This document shows positions 18,289-27,720 of a DNA stretch of 64,000 nucleotides, in pieces. Both the position numbers and the translations under genes were made by a program. The notes beneath the pieces were generated by a model. The model was not told where the DNA came from. It saw nothing but the letters and a program-made list of their open reading frames with translations, and searched no databases. Each line of letters opens with the position of its first letter. The stretch's first letter is position 1. Source of the DNA: an uncultured Lachnospiraceae bacterium (GTDB lineage Bacteria > Bacillota > Clostridia > Lachnospirales > Lachnospiraceae); NCBI GenBank assembly GCA_947176505.1, contig CAMWQW010000015.1:1-64000 (forward strand), in the 5' to 3' direction.

Positions 18289-19464
18289 ATGCGGGAAAAG
18301 ACAACCGGAAGATTCAGACAATATTTCTTATGGATAGGACTGCTTGTAAAGAGGTTATGGAAGCAGCCGGTTTATATCGGTCTGTTGTTGCTCATACCGA
18401 TACTCGGTTATGCAGTTGGCATGATGGAGCGGGGAGAGCAGAGTGGAGCGACAGTTGCAGTCTGCGTGGAAGAAGGCGTATGGAGTGAAGCGATAACAGA
18501 TGCGTTGTATGGTCTGGAAAAACAGAGTGTACTTCGATTTATGTTTTGCGATGATGAATTTAAAGTGGAACATAGTGTGATGAAATCTGAGGCAGACTGC
18601 GGTTTTGTTATTACACAAGATATTGCGGAGCGGGTGATGGGACGTGATTGGACAAAGAGTATTACGGTATACGAGACATCTGCAAGCAGTATCACCGGAA
18701 TAGCGAAGGAACGCATCAGCGGCATTATTTTTCAGCTGTATTCGGAGCAGTCCTATAAAGATTATATGAGGGCATGTGCAGAAGATATGGGAGCTGGAGA
18801 CGCTTATGAGGCGGGACAGGAAGTGCCGGATGAAATATCACGGGAAATCGTGGAATTTGCAACGAAGGCATACGAGAGACATCTGGTGGATGGCAGTACA
18901 TTCGGATTCCAATATGTGAATGGAGACCAAATTAGTCAATATGCTTCCGACACGGATGTTATATCTGACACAAATGTCTTTCCCATAAAAGGGGTATTTG
19001 CGGTAGTCATTTTTATCAGTGGCATGTGTGGCATGTTAGAATATGACACGGACAGAAGAGAAAAGAGATTTCAGCGGGTGACGCCGAATGTATTGACTTA
19101 TATAGTCGATATATGGCTGCCGACTGTTTTTGTCTCTTTTGCGGTGCTGATCTGCCTGTGGATATCCGATGGCATCCGTCATTGCGGCGAAGAGGTTTCT
19201 CTTGGCAGAATAATGACGGTATGGAGCGCGGGCATGTGGGGTGTTCAGATGACGCACCTGCTGATTTATCAGTGTATTGTTGTGGCATACTGCGGCATAC
19301 TTGGCATCCTGTTGAGAAGGCAGGAAGCTGTTGCGGCAGCGATTCCGATTCTGACGCTGGGATGTCTCGTGTGTGCGCCGGTGTTTGTCAGACTTGCGGC
19401 GTACCTGCCGATTTTTGCAGTGTTGGAGAAGCTTTTTCCGGTAACCTACTATTTGTTACTGTAG
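18289..19464 (+). CDS. ABC-2 type permease subunit B
   Basis: Second membrane subunit, about 391 aa from ATG 18289 (a GTG lies directly before it). It has an N-terminal helix (about 19-38), an extracytoplasmic domain (about 45-245) and a C-terminal bundle of membrane segments. A longer frame open from 18133 overlaps the first permease gene and encodes a non-hydrophobic, Cys-rich N-terminus unlike the family, so I trimmed it. The start assignment is moderate; an AAGGA lies at 18272-18276. Confidence 0.8.
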   Translation: MREKTTGRFRQYFLWIGLLVKRLWKQPVYIGLLLLIPILGYAVGMMERGEQSGATVAVCVEEGVWSEAITDALYGLEKQSVLRFMFCDDEFKVEHSVMKSEADCGFVITQDIAERVMGRDWTKSITVYETSASSITGIAKERISGIIFQLYSEQSYKDYMRACAEDMGAGDAYEAGQEVPDEISREIVEFATKAYERHLVDGSTFGFQYVNGDQISQYASDTDVISDTNVFPIKGVFAVVIFISGMCGMLEYDTDRREKRFQRVTPNVLTYIVDIWLPTVFVSFAVLICLWISDGIRHCGEEVSLGRIMTVWSAGMWGVQMTHLLIYQCIVVAYCGILGILLRRQEAVAAAIPILTLGCLVCAPVFVRLAAYLPIFAVLEKLFPVTYYLLL

Positions 19465-19549
19465 TGCCGCAGAGAAGGAAAGGATACAGCTATGCACAGA
19501 GCGGCATTTGCGAAGCCTCTTTGTGTAAACATTCGGGAATGGAGGATAA

Positions 19550-20647
19550 ATGAGCAGCATGGAACAAGAGAAAAATATTATGGAATACGAGACGGTGGCG
19601 CTTGATGATGAGCATAGCGCGCTGGTGATTTTGGACCAGACGCTCCTTCCGGGGAAAGCAGAGCTGATAAACCTGCATACCGGAGAGGAGATATGGGACG
19701 CGATTTATCTGTTGAAGGTGCGGGGCGCACCTGCTATCGGTGTGGCGGCAGCATTCGGAATTTATCTGTTGGCGAAGGGAATTCAGACAGAGGATTACGA
19801 TGTATTTTATCAAGAATTTTGTAAGCAGAAAGACTACTTAAATTCTGCGAGACCTACGGCAGTTAATTTATCGTGGGCGCTAAACAGAATGGAACAGGTA
19901 TGCATAGCCAATCAGGAACTGCCGGTATCTGAGATTAAGCAGAAGCTTAAGGAAGAATCGATCGCCATGAAGGAGGAAGATATCCGGGTATGCAAGGCAA
20001 TCGGTGAGTACGGGCTGACGCTTGTGAAGCCGGGAGACGGTATTTTGACGCACTGTAATGCGGGGCAGCTTGCCACATGTAAATACGGGACCGCCACGGC
20101 ACCGATTTATCTGGGACAGGAGAGAGGATACAACTTCCGTGTTTTTGCGGATGAGACGAGACCGCTACTGCAGGGGGCAAGACTGACTTCCTATGAGCTA
20201 TATTCTTCAGGGGTTGATGTGACATTAATATGCGACAATATGTCAGCTACGGTCATGAGAAACGGATGGGTCAATGCAGTGTTTGTGGGCTGTGACCGGG
20301 TAGCGGCGAACGGTGATACCGCCAATAAGATTGGTACGTCTGTGGTGGCGACGGTGGCAAAACGCTACCATGTACCGGTATATATCTGTGCGCCTACATC
20401 GACCATCGACATGAATACGCCCACCGGTGCGGATATCACGATTGAACAGCGTCCAGCCCATGAGGTGACGGATATGTGGTATGAGAAACCAATGGCTCCC
20501 GGCGGCGTTAAAGTTTTCAATCCGGCGTTTGACGTGACGGACCACGACCTGATTGCAGGTATCGTGACAGAGTACGGAATTGCAAGAGAACCGTATACAG
20601 AGTCGCTTAAGGAGATTTTTGCAAAGAAAAATCATGGAGGATCATAA
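19550..20647 (+). CDS. mtnA: S-methyl-5-thioribose-1-phosphate isomerase
   Basis: Isomerises 5-methylthioribose-1-phosphate (or 5-deoxyribose-1-phosphate) to the ribulose form. 365 aa. Catalytic Cys169 in [10 protein letters not shown] and Asp249 in [10 protein letters not shown] are present, as are the RGAPAIG and NKIGT signatures that separate MtnA from eIF2B-type regulators. GGAGG precedes ATG 19550. The next gene, 35 bp downstream, is a class II aldolase rather than the dehydratase/enolase of the classical methionine salvage pathway. That suggests a dihydroxyacetone-phosphate shunt. Confidence 0.93.
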   Translation: MSSMEQEKNIMEYETVALDDEHSALVILDQTLLPGKAELINLHTGEEIWDAIYLLKVRGAPAIGVAAAFGIYLLAKGIQTEDYDVFYQEFCKQKDYLNSARPTAVNLSWALNRMEQVCIANQELPVSEIKQKLKEESIAMKEEDIRVCKAIGEYGLTLVKPGDGILTHCNAGQLATCKYGTATAPIYLGQERGYNFRVFADETRPLLQGARLTSYELYSSGVDVTLICDNMSATVMRNGWVNAVFVGCDRVAANGDTANKIGTSVVATVAKRYHVPVYICAPTSTIDMNTPTGADITIEQRPAHEVTDMWYEKPMAPGGVKVFNPAFDVTDHDLIAGIVTEYGIAREPYTESLKEIFAKKNHGGS

Positions 20648-20649
20648 TC

Positions 20650-20676
20650 TGCGCACAAAGCTGCGCAGAAATGGAG
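20650..20676 (+). repeat. Hairpin-plus-RBS element before the aldolase gene
   Basis: TGCGCA (20650-20655) and TGCGCA (20662-20667) form a hairpin that runs into GAAATGGAG. The GGAG (20673-20676) is exactly 6 nt before ATG 20683. The layout is the same as upstream of etfA, rarA and clpX. Confidence 0.65.
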
Positions 20677-20682
20677 AAAACT

Positions 20683-21363
20683 ATGGATTACATCACAGAA
20701 AAACAGGCAAAGAAAGCGATTATTGATGTGGGGCAGCGTATGTATCTGCGAGGCTTTGTGGCTGCAAATGACGGGAATATTTCCGTTAAGACGGGCGACA
20801 ACGAGGTCTGGGCAACACCAACGGGAGTCTCTAAAGGTTACATGAAGAAGAAAATGCTCGTCAAAGTGGATTTGGACGGCAATGTGTTGGAAGGAACTTA
20901 CAAAGCATCTTCCGAATTGAAAATGCACCTGCGGGCATATCGGGAAAACAAGGATATTAAGGCGGTATGTCATGCGCATCCGCCAATCTGCACCTGTTTC
21001 GCGATAGCGGGGATTCCGCTCGATGTGCCGGTATTGGCGGAGGCAATCATTACTTTGGGGGATGTGCCGATTGCGCCCTATGCGGAATTGGGCAGCAGGC
21101 AGGTGCCGGAAGTGATTGCGCCTTACTGTCATACGCATAACGGAATCCTGCTTGCCAATCATGGTGCGGTGACATGGTCAGAAGATATTTACGAGGCATA
21201 TTACAGATTGGAATCTATGGAATATTATGCGAATATTTTACTGATTACAGAGAAAATATTAGGGCGACAGAATCTGCTTGAGAATGAGCAGATTGATGCG
21301 CTTCTTGCGATGAGGGAGAAGTTCGGTATTAAGCGTGGCGGCGTGCCCTCACGGAGGATGTAA
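20683..21363 (+). CDS. Class II aldolase, probable 5-(methylthio)ribulose-1-phosphate aldolase
   Basis: 226 aa, a zinc-dependent class II aldolase/adducin domain related to fuculose-1-phosphate aldolase. Zinc ligands are visible in CHAHPP and, downstream, CHTHNGILLANHG; a catalytic Glu lies in the SSELKMH segment. Next to mtnA it most likely cleaves the isomerised sugar phosphate to DHAP plus an aldehyde, as described for DHAP-shunt or 5-deoxyribose disposal pathways. That substrate is inferred from context. An alternative is an MtnB-type dehydratase, which shares the fold. Start 20683 is chosen by GGAG spacing; ATG 20671 lies within the hairpin element. Confidence 0.82.
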   Translation: MDYITEKQAKKAIIDVGQRMYLRGFVAANDGNISVKTGDNEVWATPTGVSKGYMKKKMLVKVDLDGNVLEGTYKASSELKMHLRAYRENKDIKAVCHAHPPICTCFAIAGIPLDVPVLAEAIITLGDVPIAPYAELGSRQVPEVIAPYCHTHNGILLANHGAVTWSEDIYEAYYRLESMEYYANILLITEKILGRQNLLENEQIDALLAMREKFGIKRGGVPSRRM

Positions 21364-21420
21364 GGAAAAGGTAACATTAAGAATAAGCAAAATGTACAAA
21401 GAGAGAAAAGGAAAGTAACA

Positions 21421-22971
21421 ATGAAATTAGCCGAATTACAGCATTATGAATCCATCACAATTCAATGCCATGATAATCCGGACGCAGACGCTATTGCTTC
21501 CGGATTTGCGCTGTACAGTTATTTTACAAGTCTTGGGAAAAGGGCGCAGCTTGTCTATGCAGGCAGGAACCGGATACAGAAACCGAATCTGCTGTTGATG
21601 GTGGAGAAATTGCAGATTCCGATTACATATATTGGTGATGTACGCAAGTATATGGAAGAGAAAACAACGGGAATGATACAGGGGCTGCTCATTACCGTAG
21701 ACTGTCAGTACAAAGCCGGCAATGTGACTTATCTTCCGGCGGAGGATGTAGCGATTATTGATCATCATCAAGTGGAGATTGAAGAGATACAGAAAAGAGA
21801 GATTAATCCTCATCTGGGAAGCTGTTCAACACTTGTCTGGAATATGCTGCGGGAAGCAGGCTATAGGATTGAAGACAGCAGGATTGGTACGGCGCTTTAC
21901 TACGGATTATATACGGATACCAACCAGTTTTCAGAGATATTTAATCCGCTTGATATGGATATGAGGGAGCTGGTACCGTGTGAAAAGACACTGATTACAC
22001 TTTTCCGCAATTCCAATCTGTCACTGCAGGAGATGGAGATTGCAGGCGTGGCGATGATCCGGTATATCTACAATGACGATTACCGCTATGCTATTATCAA
22101 GGCAAAACCCTGCGATCCCAATATTTTAGGCTTGATCAGTGATTTTCTCGTTCAGGTGGCGGAAGTGGACAGCTGTGTAGTATACAATGAGTCGGAGGAC
22201 GGTTATAAATTTTCGGTCAGAAGCTGTATCAAGGAGGTACAAGCCAACGAGCTTGCGGCGTTTCTGGCTGATGGCGTCGGTTCCGGCGGTGGACATCGGG
22301 AGAAGGCAGGTGGATTTATCAGTAAAACGTTGTATGAGAACGCCTATCCGACGCTGCATTCCGAGGCTTTTTTCAGCCAGAGGCTGAATGACTATTTCGA
22401 CCATTGTCAGATTATTTATGCCAAGGAATATGAGATAGATATATCCGATATGCAGTCCTATGTGAAAAAGCAAGTGCCGTGTGCCTATGTGGAAGCTACA
22501 TCGATTCTTTCTACAGGTACGCCCATTACCATCCGAACATTGGAGGGCGATATTGATATGACGGTGGAGGATGATTTGCTGATTATGATAGGGATTAAAG
22601 GTGAAGTATATCCGAACCGAAGAGAGAAATTTTTGAAAAGCTATACGGTAACCGACAAGCCGTATTGTATAGAGGAAATACATACACAGTGTGCGACTAT
22701 GTATGAACCGACGATTCATAACCGTAAGACCGGAGAAATCATGAAACTTGCCGATTATGCTAAGGTATGTATTGCCAATGGAGGAACACACATACATGCG
22801 AAAGAATTGACTGAGAGAGTCAAGATATTTACCGCATGGGATACAGAAAAGTATATGCTCGGTACGGAGGGGGATTTCCTTGCGGTACGTTGTGACGATA
22901 AGCATGATATTTATGTGGTGGAGCGGGATATTTTCTTTAAAACTTATGATAAGGCGGGCGATATGGATTAG
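21421..22971 (+). CDS. DHH-family phosphoesterase
   Basis: A manganese-dependent phosphoesterase of the RecJ/NrnA superfamily, 516 aa. The DHH domain (about 1-200) shows CHDNPDADAIASG, an aspartate in LLITVDCQ and the DHHQ motif (about 117-120). The DHHA1 domain shows GSGGGHREKAGGF (about 287-299). A further C-terminal region of about 180 residues is longer than in plain NrnA, so the substrate (nanoRNA, cyclic dinucleotide-derived or other) cannot be fixed from sequence. It is spaced 57 bp from the aldolase and 32 bp from the TIR gene, so a shared transcript is possible. Confidence 0.83.
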   Translation: MKLAELQHYESITIQCHDNPDADAIASGFALYSYFTSLGKRAQLVYAGRNRIQKPNLLLMVEKLQIPITYIGDVRKYMEEKTTGMIQGLLITVDCQYKAGNVTYLPAEDVAIIDHHQVEIEEIQKREINPHLGSCSTLVWNMLREAGYRIEDSRIGTALYYGLYTDTNQFSEIFNPLDMDMRELVPCEKTLITLFRNSNLSLQEMEIAGVAMIRYIYNDDYRYAIIKAKPCDPNILGLISDFLVQVAEVDSCVVYNESEDGYKFSVRSCIKEVQANELAAFLADGVGSGGGHREKAGGFISKTLYENAYPTLHSEAFFSQRLNDYFDHCQIIYAKEYEIDISDMQSYVKKQVPCAYVEATSILSTGTPITIRTLEGDIDMTVEDDLLIMIGIKGEVYPNRREKFLKSYTVTDKPYCIEEIHTQCATMYEPTIHNRKTGEIMKLADYAKVCIANGGTHIHAKELTERVKIFTAWDTEKYMLGTEGDFLAVRCDDKHDIYVVERDIFFKTYDKAGDMD

Positions 22972-23003
22972 AGCGAAAAGCTAATGCGGAAATGGAGATG
23001 AAG

Positions 23004-26000
23004 ATGGCAAAAGACTGTGTAAAATACGATGCGTTTATCAGCTACAGACATTCGGAAACGGATAGTTTTGTGGCAGAGACGTTGCATAAGCAATTAGAGA
23101 GTTTTAAGCTGCCAAAAGGTGTGGTGCGAAATAAAACCAGCGAAATGGGACATCCTGAAACGGAACAAACTGAGTTGGTCAAGACAAGGATTCAGAGAGT
23201 ATTTCGGGATAAAGAAGAGCTTCCATTGGTGACAAATCTCGCCGATCCGATTACGGAAGCGCTGCAAAATTCAGAGTATTTGATAGTCATTTGTTCGCCA
23301 CGACTTCCTGAGTCAATGTGGTGCCGGAAAGAGATTGAGACTTTTATACAGATGCATGACAGGGAACATGTGCTGGCGGTACTGGTGGAGGGAGAGCCGG
23401 ATACTTCTTTTCCGGAGGAACTGCTTTATCGAGAGGTGGAAGAAAAGCAGCCGGACGGCAGTGTCAAGAAGACTAAAATTCCGGTGGAACCTCTCGCAGC
23501 GGATGTTCGCGGTGTAAGACGAGGAGAAATACGCAGAAAAATTAAGAGTGAATTGCTGCGTCTTGCAGCTCCGATGTTTGACTGTAATTATGATGACCTT
23601 AAACAACGGCACAAGGAGCGGAGGACGCGTAAAATACTTATCACAGCTATGTCAATAAGCGCCGTATGCTTAGTGTTTGGTATGATCAGTACGGTGATGG
23701 CATTACAGATTAAGCATCAGAATACGCAGATTAAGATGCAGTCGGAGGAGATTGCAAAACAGTCTGAAGAAATCGAGAAGCAATATCAGGAGGCTAAGAG
23801 AAATACGGCGATTTCCAGATCAAGAGAAGCGGTAGGATATCTGGAGGAAGGCGACAGGCTGAGAGCTGTCGCAACGGCACAGGATGCCATATTGGATATG
23901 TCAGAAAGCGGTCGGATAGAGGAGGACATGGATTATCCGGCAGAGGTGATGTATGCGCTGTCAGATAGCCTGTATCTGTATGAAAACGGGCAGCAGATTC
24001 TGCCGGACCGTATTCTGGAGGCAGACACCGTGGTCAGGGTCATGAAGCTATCACCTAAAGGCAGCAGGATTTTGACTGCGGATGCGTCAGGACAGATTGT
24101 GGTGTGGCAGCCGGATAATAACAATGCACGGATTGAGATTCATGCGTCACACTATTTGAGCAATATGACAAATATGATTGCTTTTCTGGGAGAAGACGGT
24201 CTGTTTGTGCCTGTAGATGACGAGGTGGTATTATACAATTTGTCGCAGGATATGGCAGATGTGAACTACCGGATTGCCTGTGAAGACTATGTCGGAATTA
24301 TTGTTTTGCAGGAAGAAAAGCAGGCAATTATCTTGTCGAAAAACGGGTATCAGGCGGTTGACTGTAACGATGGAAGTACTATATATGAGGGGCAGTGGGA
24401 TGCGGACGGGATGACTGCGAGCGCTACGCTTACATATGCGGTCAGCGAGGACAATCAATATTGGGCTGTAAGTCTTGCCTCTGACTATACAGAGGAAGAA
24501 GAGCGGAGAGCCGTGGCAGTGTATCGTACGGCTGGAGAAAGGCTTAATGTCTATGAGATTGAATATGAGTATGTAGAGTCGCTGCGTTTTGACGGGGAGA
24601 GTCTTTATGTTGTCAGCAATCACAGTGAAGGATTCGGCATTACACAGGCAGCGCTTGGTATGGAGAGCCGGCTGCAGGCTTATGACGTAAGCGGAGCTGC
24701 TACGCCGGTTTGGACATATGAGCGGGATAACGGCTGGCTTTACGAGACATCTTATGCGCATATGGAGGGCAGCAACTATCTGCTCTGTTCCGGTTACAGT
24801 GATGTGATTGCTCTGGATAAGCGGGACGGCAGTTATGTGGACATCTTTGCTTTCGGTGTGGAGGTTGTCAAGCTTGGGAACTATAACGGAAGCGATAATT
24901 TTATTGCTTTTACAAGAGACGGTGTGTGGCATTATCTGAATATGCAGAGCAGGGAGGACGTGGTGGGTATTGTGTTCCCTGCGTGTACTTCTACCAATGT
25001 AATGGACTTTGCCATCGGTGACGGCTACTGTGTAACATTGCCGTATAACAGCCGCCGGGTGACAGTATACCGGGCTGCAAAAGGGGAAGGGCTGAAAGAG
25101 GTTCATCAGGGAGGACACAGCTATAAGGAGGCTGTATACAATACGGATGGCAGATACATGGCTGTTTCTTATCTTAGTGATGCTTATACGGCAGCGGTTG
25201 AAATGTTTGACGCGGATAAAGGAGAGGTTCTTTGGAGCTGCGAAGACGATTCCTTTTACAGTGCGATGACTTTCTTTGACTATAATGGTCAAGAAGCGTT
25301 GGCATTACTCACGGATGAGCATATTATCGTGTTGGAGCCGGCACAGGGGACAGTATTGGAGACTATTCCGTTGGAATCCGAAGGCAGATTTCAATTCATT
25401 GATTCCCACGCAGGGCGCAGGGAAGACTTAGAAAAGGAGCAGCAGTGTTTTTTCTGGTGGGATGGCGAAACCATTTACGGTTATGACCTTACCACGATGG
25501 AGTATGCTTACAGAGTACAGCCTAAAGAAGCGATTGGATATAACGATGTGTTTGCAATTGCAAGTGACCTGACCTATTTCGTGGTGGCAGATAAAGAGAA
25601 CGGAGTTCTGCGATTCCATGATATGGAAAGCGGTGCGGTATTTTTCACCTACGGTGAAGGAATGGATGTTTCAGAGACTGAGTACATCAACACCGGATAT
25701 ATTGAGACAATGTTCTTTGACGAGGGAGAACTGACAAGACATTTATATATTGTATACATGGACGGAAGGATCAAAAGATTAGATGTGGAGGAAGACCGGG
25801 AATTGACACAGTTCTGCACTTCGAACAGTTATGACAAGAATCCGGAGCAGTATAGCGGACTGGATGATGTCATGAGAAGCTATACCTATAGAGAAAATGA
25901 TGACTATGCGATTATGAGCGGCAATACGGACGCATATCTTCTGAAGAAGAATGATGGCGGTATTCTGGCGCATTTGCACGGATTTCTCGGTTATGACAGC

Positions 26001-26114
26001 AGCACAGGGATGATTTATCTTACGAGTAACCGTGCAATTTACAGGATACCTCTTTATACTTTGGAACAGATGAATGAGATTGCAGCAGGGGTGCGAGAGA
26101 CAGGGCAGTGGTGA
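23004..26114 (+). CDS. TIR-domain protein with membrane span, coiled coil and propeller-like region
   Basis: 1036 aa from ATG 23004 (GGAG exactly 6 nt upstream). A TIR domain (about 1-135) begins YDAFISYRH and carries SMWCRKE, where the Glu (about residue 110) matches the catalytic position of NAD-cleaving TIR domains. Then come a basic region, one membrane helix (about 210-233), a Glu/Gln-rich coiled coil (about 236-268) and about 750 residues of repeated beta-strand units reading like WD40 or quinoprotein-type propellers. Such proteins are common in Lachnospiraceae. A sensing or signalling role, possibly immune, is inference. It is convergent with rarA, only 5 bp apart. Confidence 0.82.
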   Translation: MAKDCVKYDAFISYRHSETDSFVAETLHKQLESFKLPKGVVRNKTSEMGHPETEQTELVKTRIQRVFRDKEELPLVTNLADPITEALQNSEYLIVICSPRLPESMWCRKEIETFIQMHDREHVLAVLVEGEPDTSFPEELLYREVEEKQPDGSVKKTKIPVEPLAADVRGVRRGEIRRKIKSELLRLAAPMFDCNYDDLKQRHKERRTRKILITAMSISAVCLVFGMISTVMALQIKHQNTQIKMQSEEIAKQSEEIEKQYQEAKRNTAISRSREAVGYLEEGDRLRAVATAQDAILDMSESGRIEEDMDYPAEVMYALSDSLYLYENGQQILPDRILEADTVVRVMKLSPKGSRILTADASGQIVVWQPDNNNARIEIHASHYLSNMTNMIAFLGEDGLFVPVDDEVVLYNLSQDMADVNYRIACEDYVGIIVLQEEKQAIILSKNGYQAVDCNDGSTIYEGQWDADGMTASATLTYAVSEDNQYWAVSLASDYTEEEERRAVAVYRTAGERLNVYEIEYEYVESLRFDGESLYVVSNHSEGFGITQAALGMESRLQAYDVSGAATPVWTYERDNGWLYETSYAHMEGSNYLLCSGYSDVIALDKRDGSYVDIFAFGVEVVKLGNYNGSDNFIAFTRDGVWHYLNMQSREDVVGIVFPACTSTNVMDFAIGDGYCVTLPYNSRRVTVYRAAKGEGLKEVHQGGHSYKEAVYNTDGRYMAVSYLSDAYTAAVEMFDADKGEVLWSCEDDSFYSAMTFFDYNGQEALALLTDEHIIVLEPAQGTVLETIPLESEGRFQFIDSHAGRREDLEKEQQCFFWWDGETIYGYDLTTMEYAYRVQPKEAIGYNDVFAIASDLTYFVVADKENGVLRFHDMESGAVFFTYGEGMDVSETEYINTGYIETMFFDEGELTRHLYIVYMDGRIKRLDVEEDRELTQFCTSNSYDKNPEQYSGLDDVMRSYTYRENDDYAIMSGNTDAYLLKKNDGGILAHLHGFLGYDSSTGMIYLTSNRAIYRIPLYTLEQMNEIAAGVRETGQW

Positions 26115-26119
26115 TCCGG

Positions 26120-27445
26120 TCAGCGATTTTGCTGTCGAAATGCTTTCACCTGCTCTAATTTTTCCTTGACGGCAGCCTCATTCCCCTGAACGCCCGGTTG
26201 GTAGTAGACTCTGTTTTTCAAGGAATCGGGCAGACAGGTCATTGTTGTGAGTTTTTCGTCTGTGTCATGGGCATACTGATAACCTTCTCCGTAGTGCAGG
26301 TTTCGCATCAGGTCAGTGACACCGTTCCGGATTTGAAGAGGAACAGGTTCAGCTAACATTGTCTTGGCGTCTTCCTTCGCCTTTCCGTATCCGATATATA
26401 AGGCGTTGGATTTTGGCGCCATGGAAAGATAGACGACTGCATGAGTCAAATTCACATCACATTCGGGCATACCGTTGAAGTGGCATGCCTGATATGCAGA
26501 TATCGCCACTTGAAGCGCCTGAGAATCAGCCATTCCGACATCCTCGCTGGCAAACCGCACCAATCGCCTTGCGATATAGAGCGGATCTTCGCCTGCTTCC
26601 AACATACGGGCAAGCCAATATATGGCAGCATCGGGATCGCTGTTTCGCATGGATTTGTGCAGGGCGGAAATCAGATTATAGTGTTCTTCTCCGTTACGGT
26701 CGTAGAGAAGCATTTTGCTGCCGGTGCACTGTTCCAGAACCTCTTCTTTCACTGCAATGGAACCGTCCGGCTGTATCTCTCCGTTTAAGACTGCCATATC
26801 CAGAGTATTCAGTGCGGTTCTGGCATCGCCGTTTGCAAAAGATGCAATGGCGCATAGAAGTCGTTCTTCTATATGGATAGTAGTATTTCCTAACCCCTTC
26901 TTATCAGTCAGTGCATGGTGAAGAAGACCGATAAGATTTGCTTCGGTCAGAGGATGCAGCACGAATACTTTGCATCTGGACAGCAGCGCAGAATTGATTT
27001 CAAAAGAAGGGTTCTCGGTGGTTGCACCAATCAGAATGATGCTTCCTTTTTCCACATAGGGAAGGAAAGCATCCTGCTGTGCTTTGTTAAATCGGTGAAT
27101 TTCATCCACGAACACCATCGTCTTAAGTCCTGACAGCCGGTCGTTTTCAGCCTGCTTCATGACATCCTTGATTTCTTTGATGCCGCTTGTCACGGCGCTG
27201 AAGTCAACGAAGGATGAATGAGTCATATTAGCGATGATGCGTGCCAGCGTCGTCTTTCCGACACCGGGTGGTCCCCAGAAGATCATAGAAGAAATCCTGT
27301 CTGTCTGAAGCATCTGACGGAGCATTTTACCATGACCGACCAGATGTTCTTGACCGATGTAGTCATCAAGTGTCTGTGGTCTTAAGCGGCTGGCAAGAGG
27401 CGCGTTTAAATCAGTTTCCGGTGTAAAAAGTGATAGTTGTTCCAT
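26120..27445 (-). CDS. rarA: Replication-associated recombination protein A (AAA ATPase)
   Basis: A clamp-loader-like AAA+ ATPase (MgsA/RarA) that acts at stalled replication forks. 441 aa with Walker A GPPGVGKTT (about 58-66), Walker B MVFVDEIH, sensor 1 ATTENPS, an SRC arginine-finger segment and the C-terminal tetramerisation region. Length and motifs match the family. The start at 27445 has GGAG 6 nt upstream, at the end of the dispersed hairpin element. Confidence 0.95.
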   Translation of the reverse strand: MEQLSLFTPETDLNAPLASRLRPQTLDDYIGQEHLVGHGKMLRQMLQTDRISSMIFWGPPGVGKTTLARIIANMTHSSFVDFSAVTSGIKEIKDVMKQAENDRLSGLKTMVFVDEIHRFNKAQQDAFLPYVEKGSIILIGATTENPSFEINSALLSRCKVFVLHPLTEANLIGLLHHALTDKKGLGNTTIHIEERLLCAIASFANGDARTALNTLDMAVLNGEIQPDGSIAVKEEVLEQCTGSKMLLYDRNGEEHYNLISALHKSMRNSDPDAAIYWLARMLEAGEDPLYIARRLVRFASEDVGMADSQALQVAISAYQACHFNGMPECDVNLTHAVVYLSMAPKSNALYIGYGKAKEDAKTMLAEPVPLQIRNGVTDLMRNLHYGEGYQYAHDTDEKLTTMTCLPDSLKNRVYYQPGVQGNEAAVKEKLEQVKAFRQQNR

Positions 27446-27451
27446 AGTCTA

Positions 27452-27542
27452 CTCCATTTCTGCGCTGCTTTCTGCGCATAGACGAGTTTATGGCAAGCAG
27501 AGCGCAGGCACAAATCTCGTGGTTGAAAATTCTAATTTTCAA
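27452..27542 (-). repeat. Triple-hairpin element carrying the rarA ribosome binding site
   Basis: Read on the minus strand: TTGAAAAT/ATTTTCAA (27523-27542), ACGAGATTTGTG pairing with CATAAACTCGT (27482-27520), then TGCGC/GCGCA (27461-27478). It ends in GAAATGGAG, with the GGAG (27452-27455) 6 nt from the rarA ATG. Order and arms match the element upstream of etfA. Confidence 0.7.
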
Positions 27543-27720
27543 TCTAGCCTCCATGTAAAGAACTTGGTATGCTGCAAGAATCAAAACATATGTTCTGTAT
27601 TATATTATCATATTTCTGATGAAAATCAATACGTATCTGGATTTTTCCGCGTATATGTGATAGAATCTATGACGGAACATTTTTTTGGAAGATATAATAC
27701 AATTATGAAGAGAGGAAATG

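Noticed and set aside
19491..19604. Short ORF overlapping the start of mtnA
   Set aside because: Overlaps mtnA in another frame, composition is not protein-like and there is no clear ribosome binding site of its own.
24231..25292. Minus-strand ORF of 353 codons opposite the TIR gene
   Set aside because: Shadow of the propeller-coding frame; no recognisable motifs or start signals.
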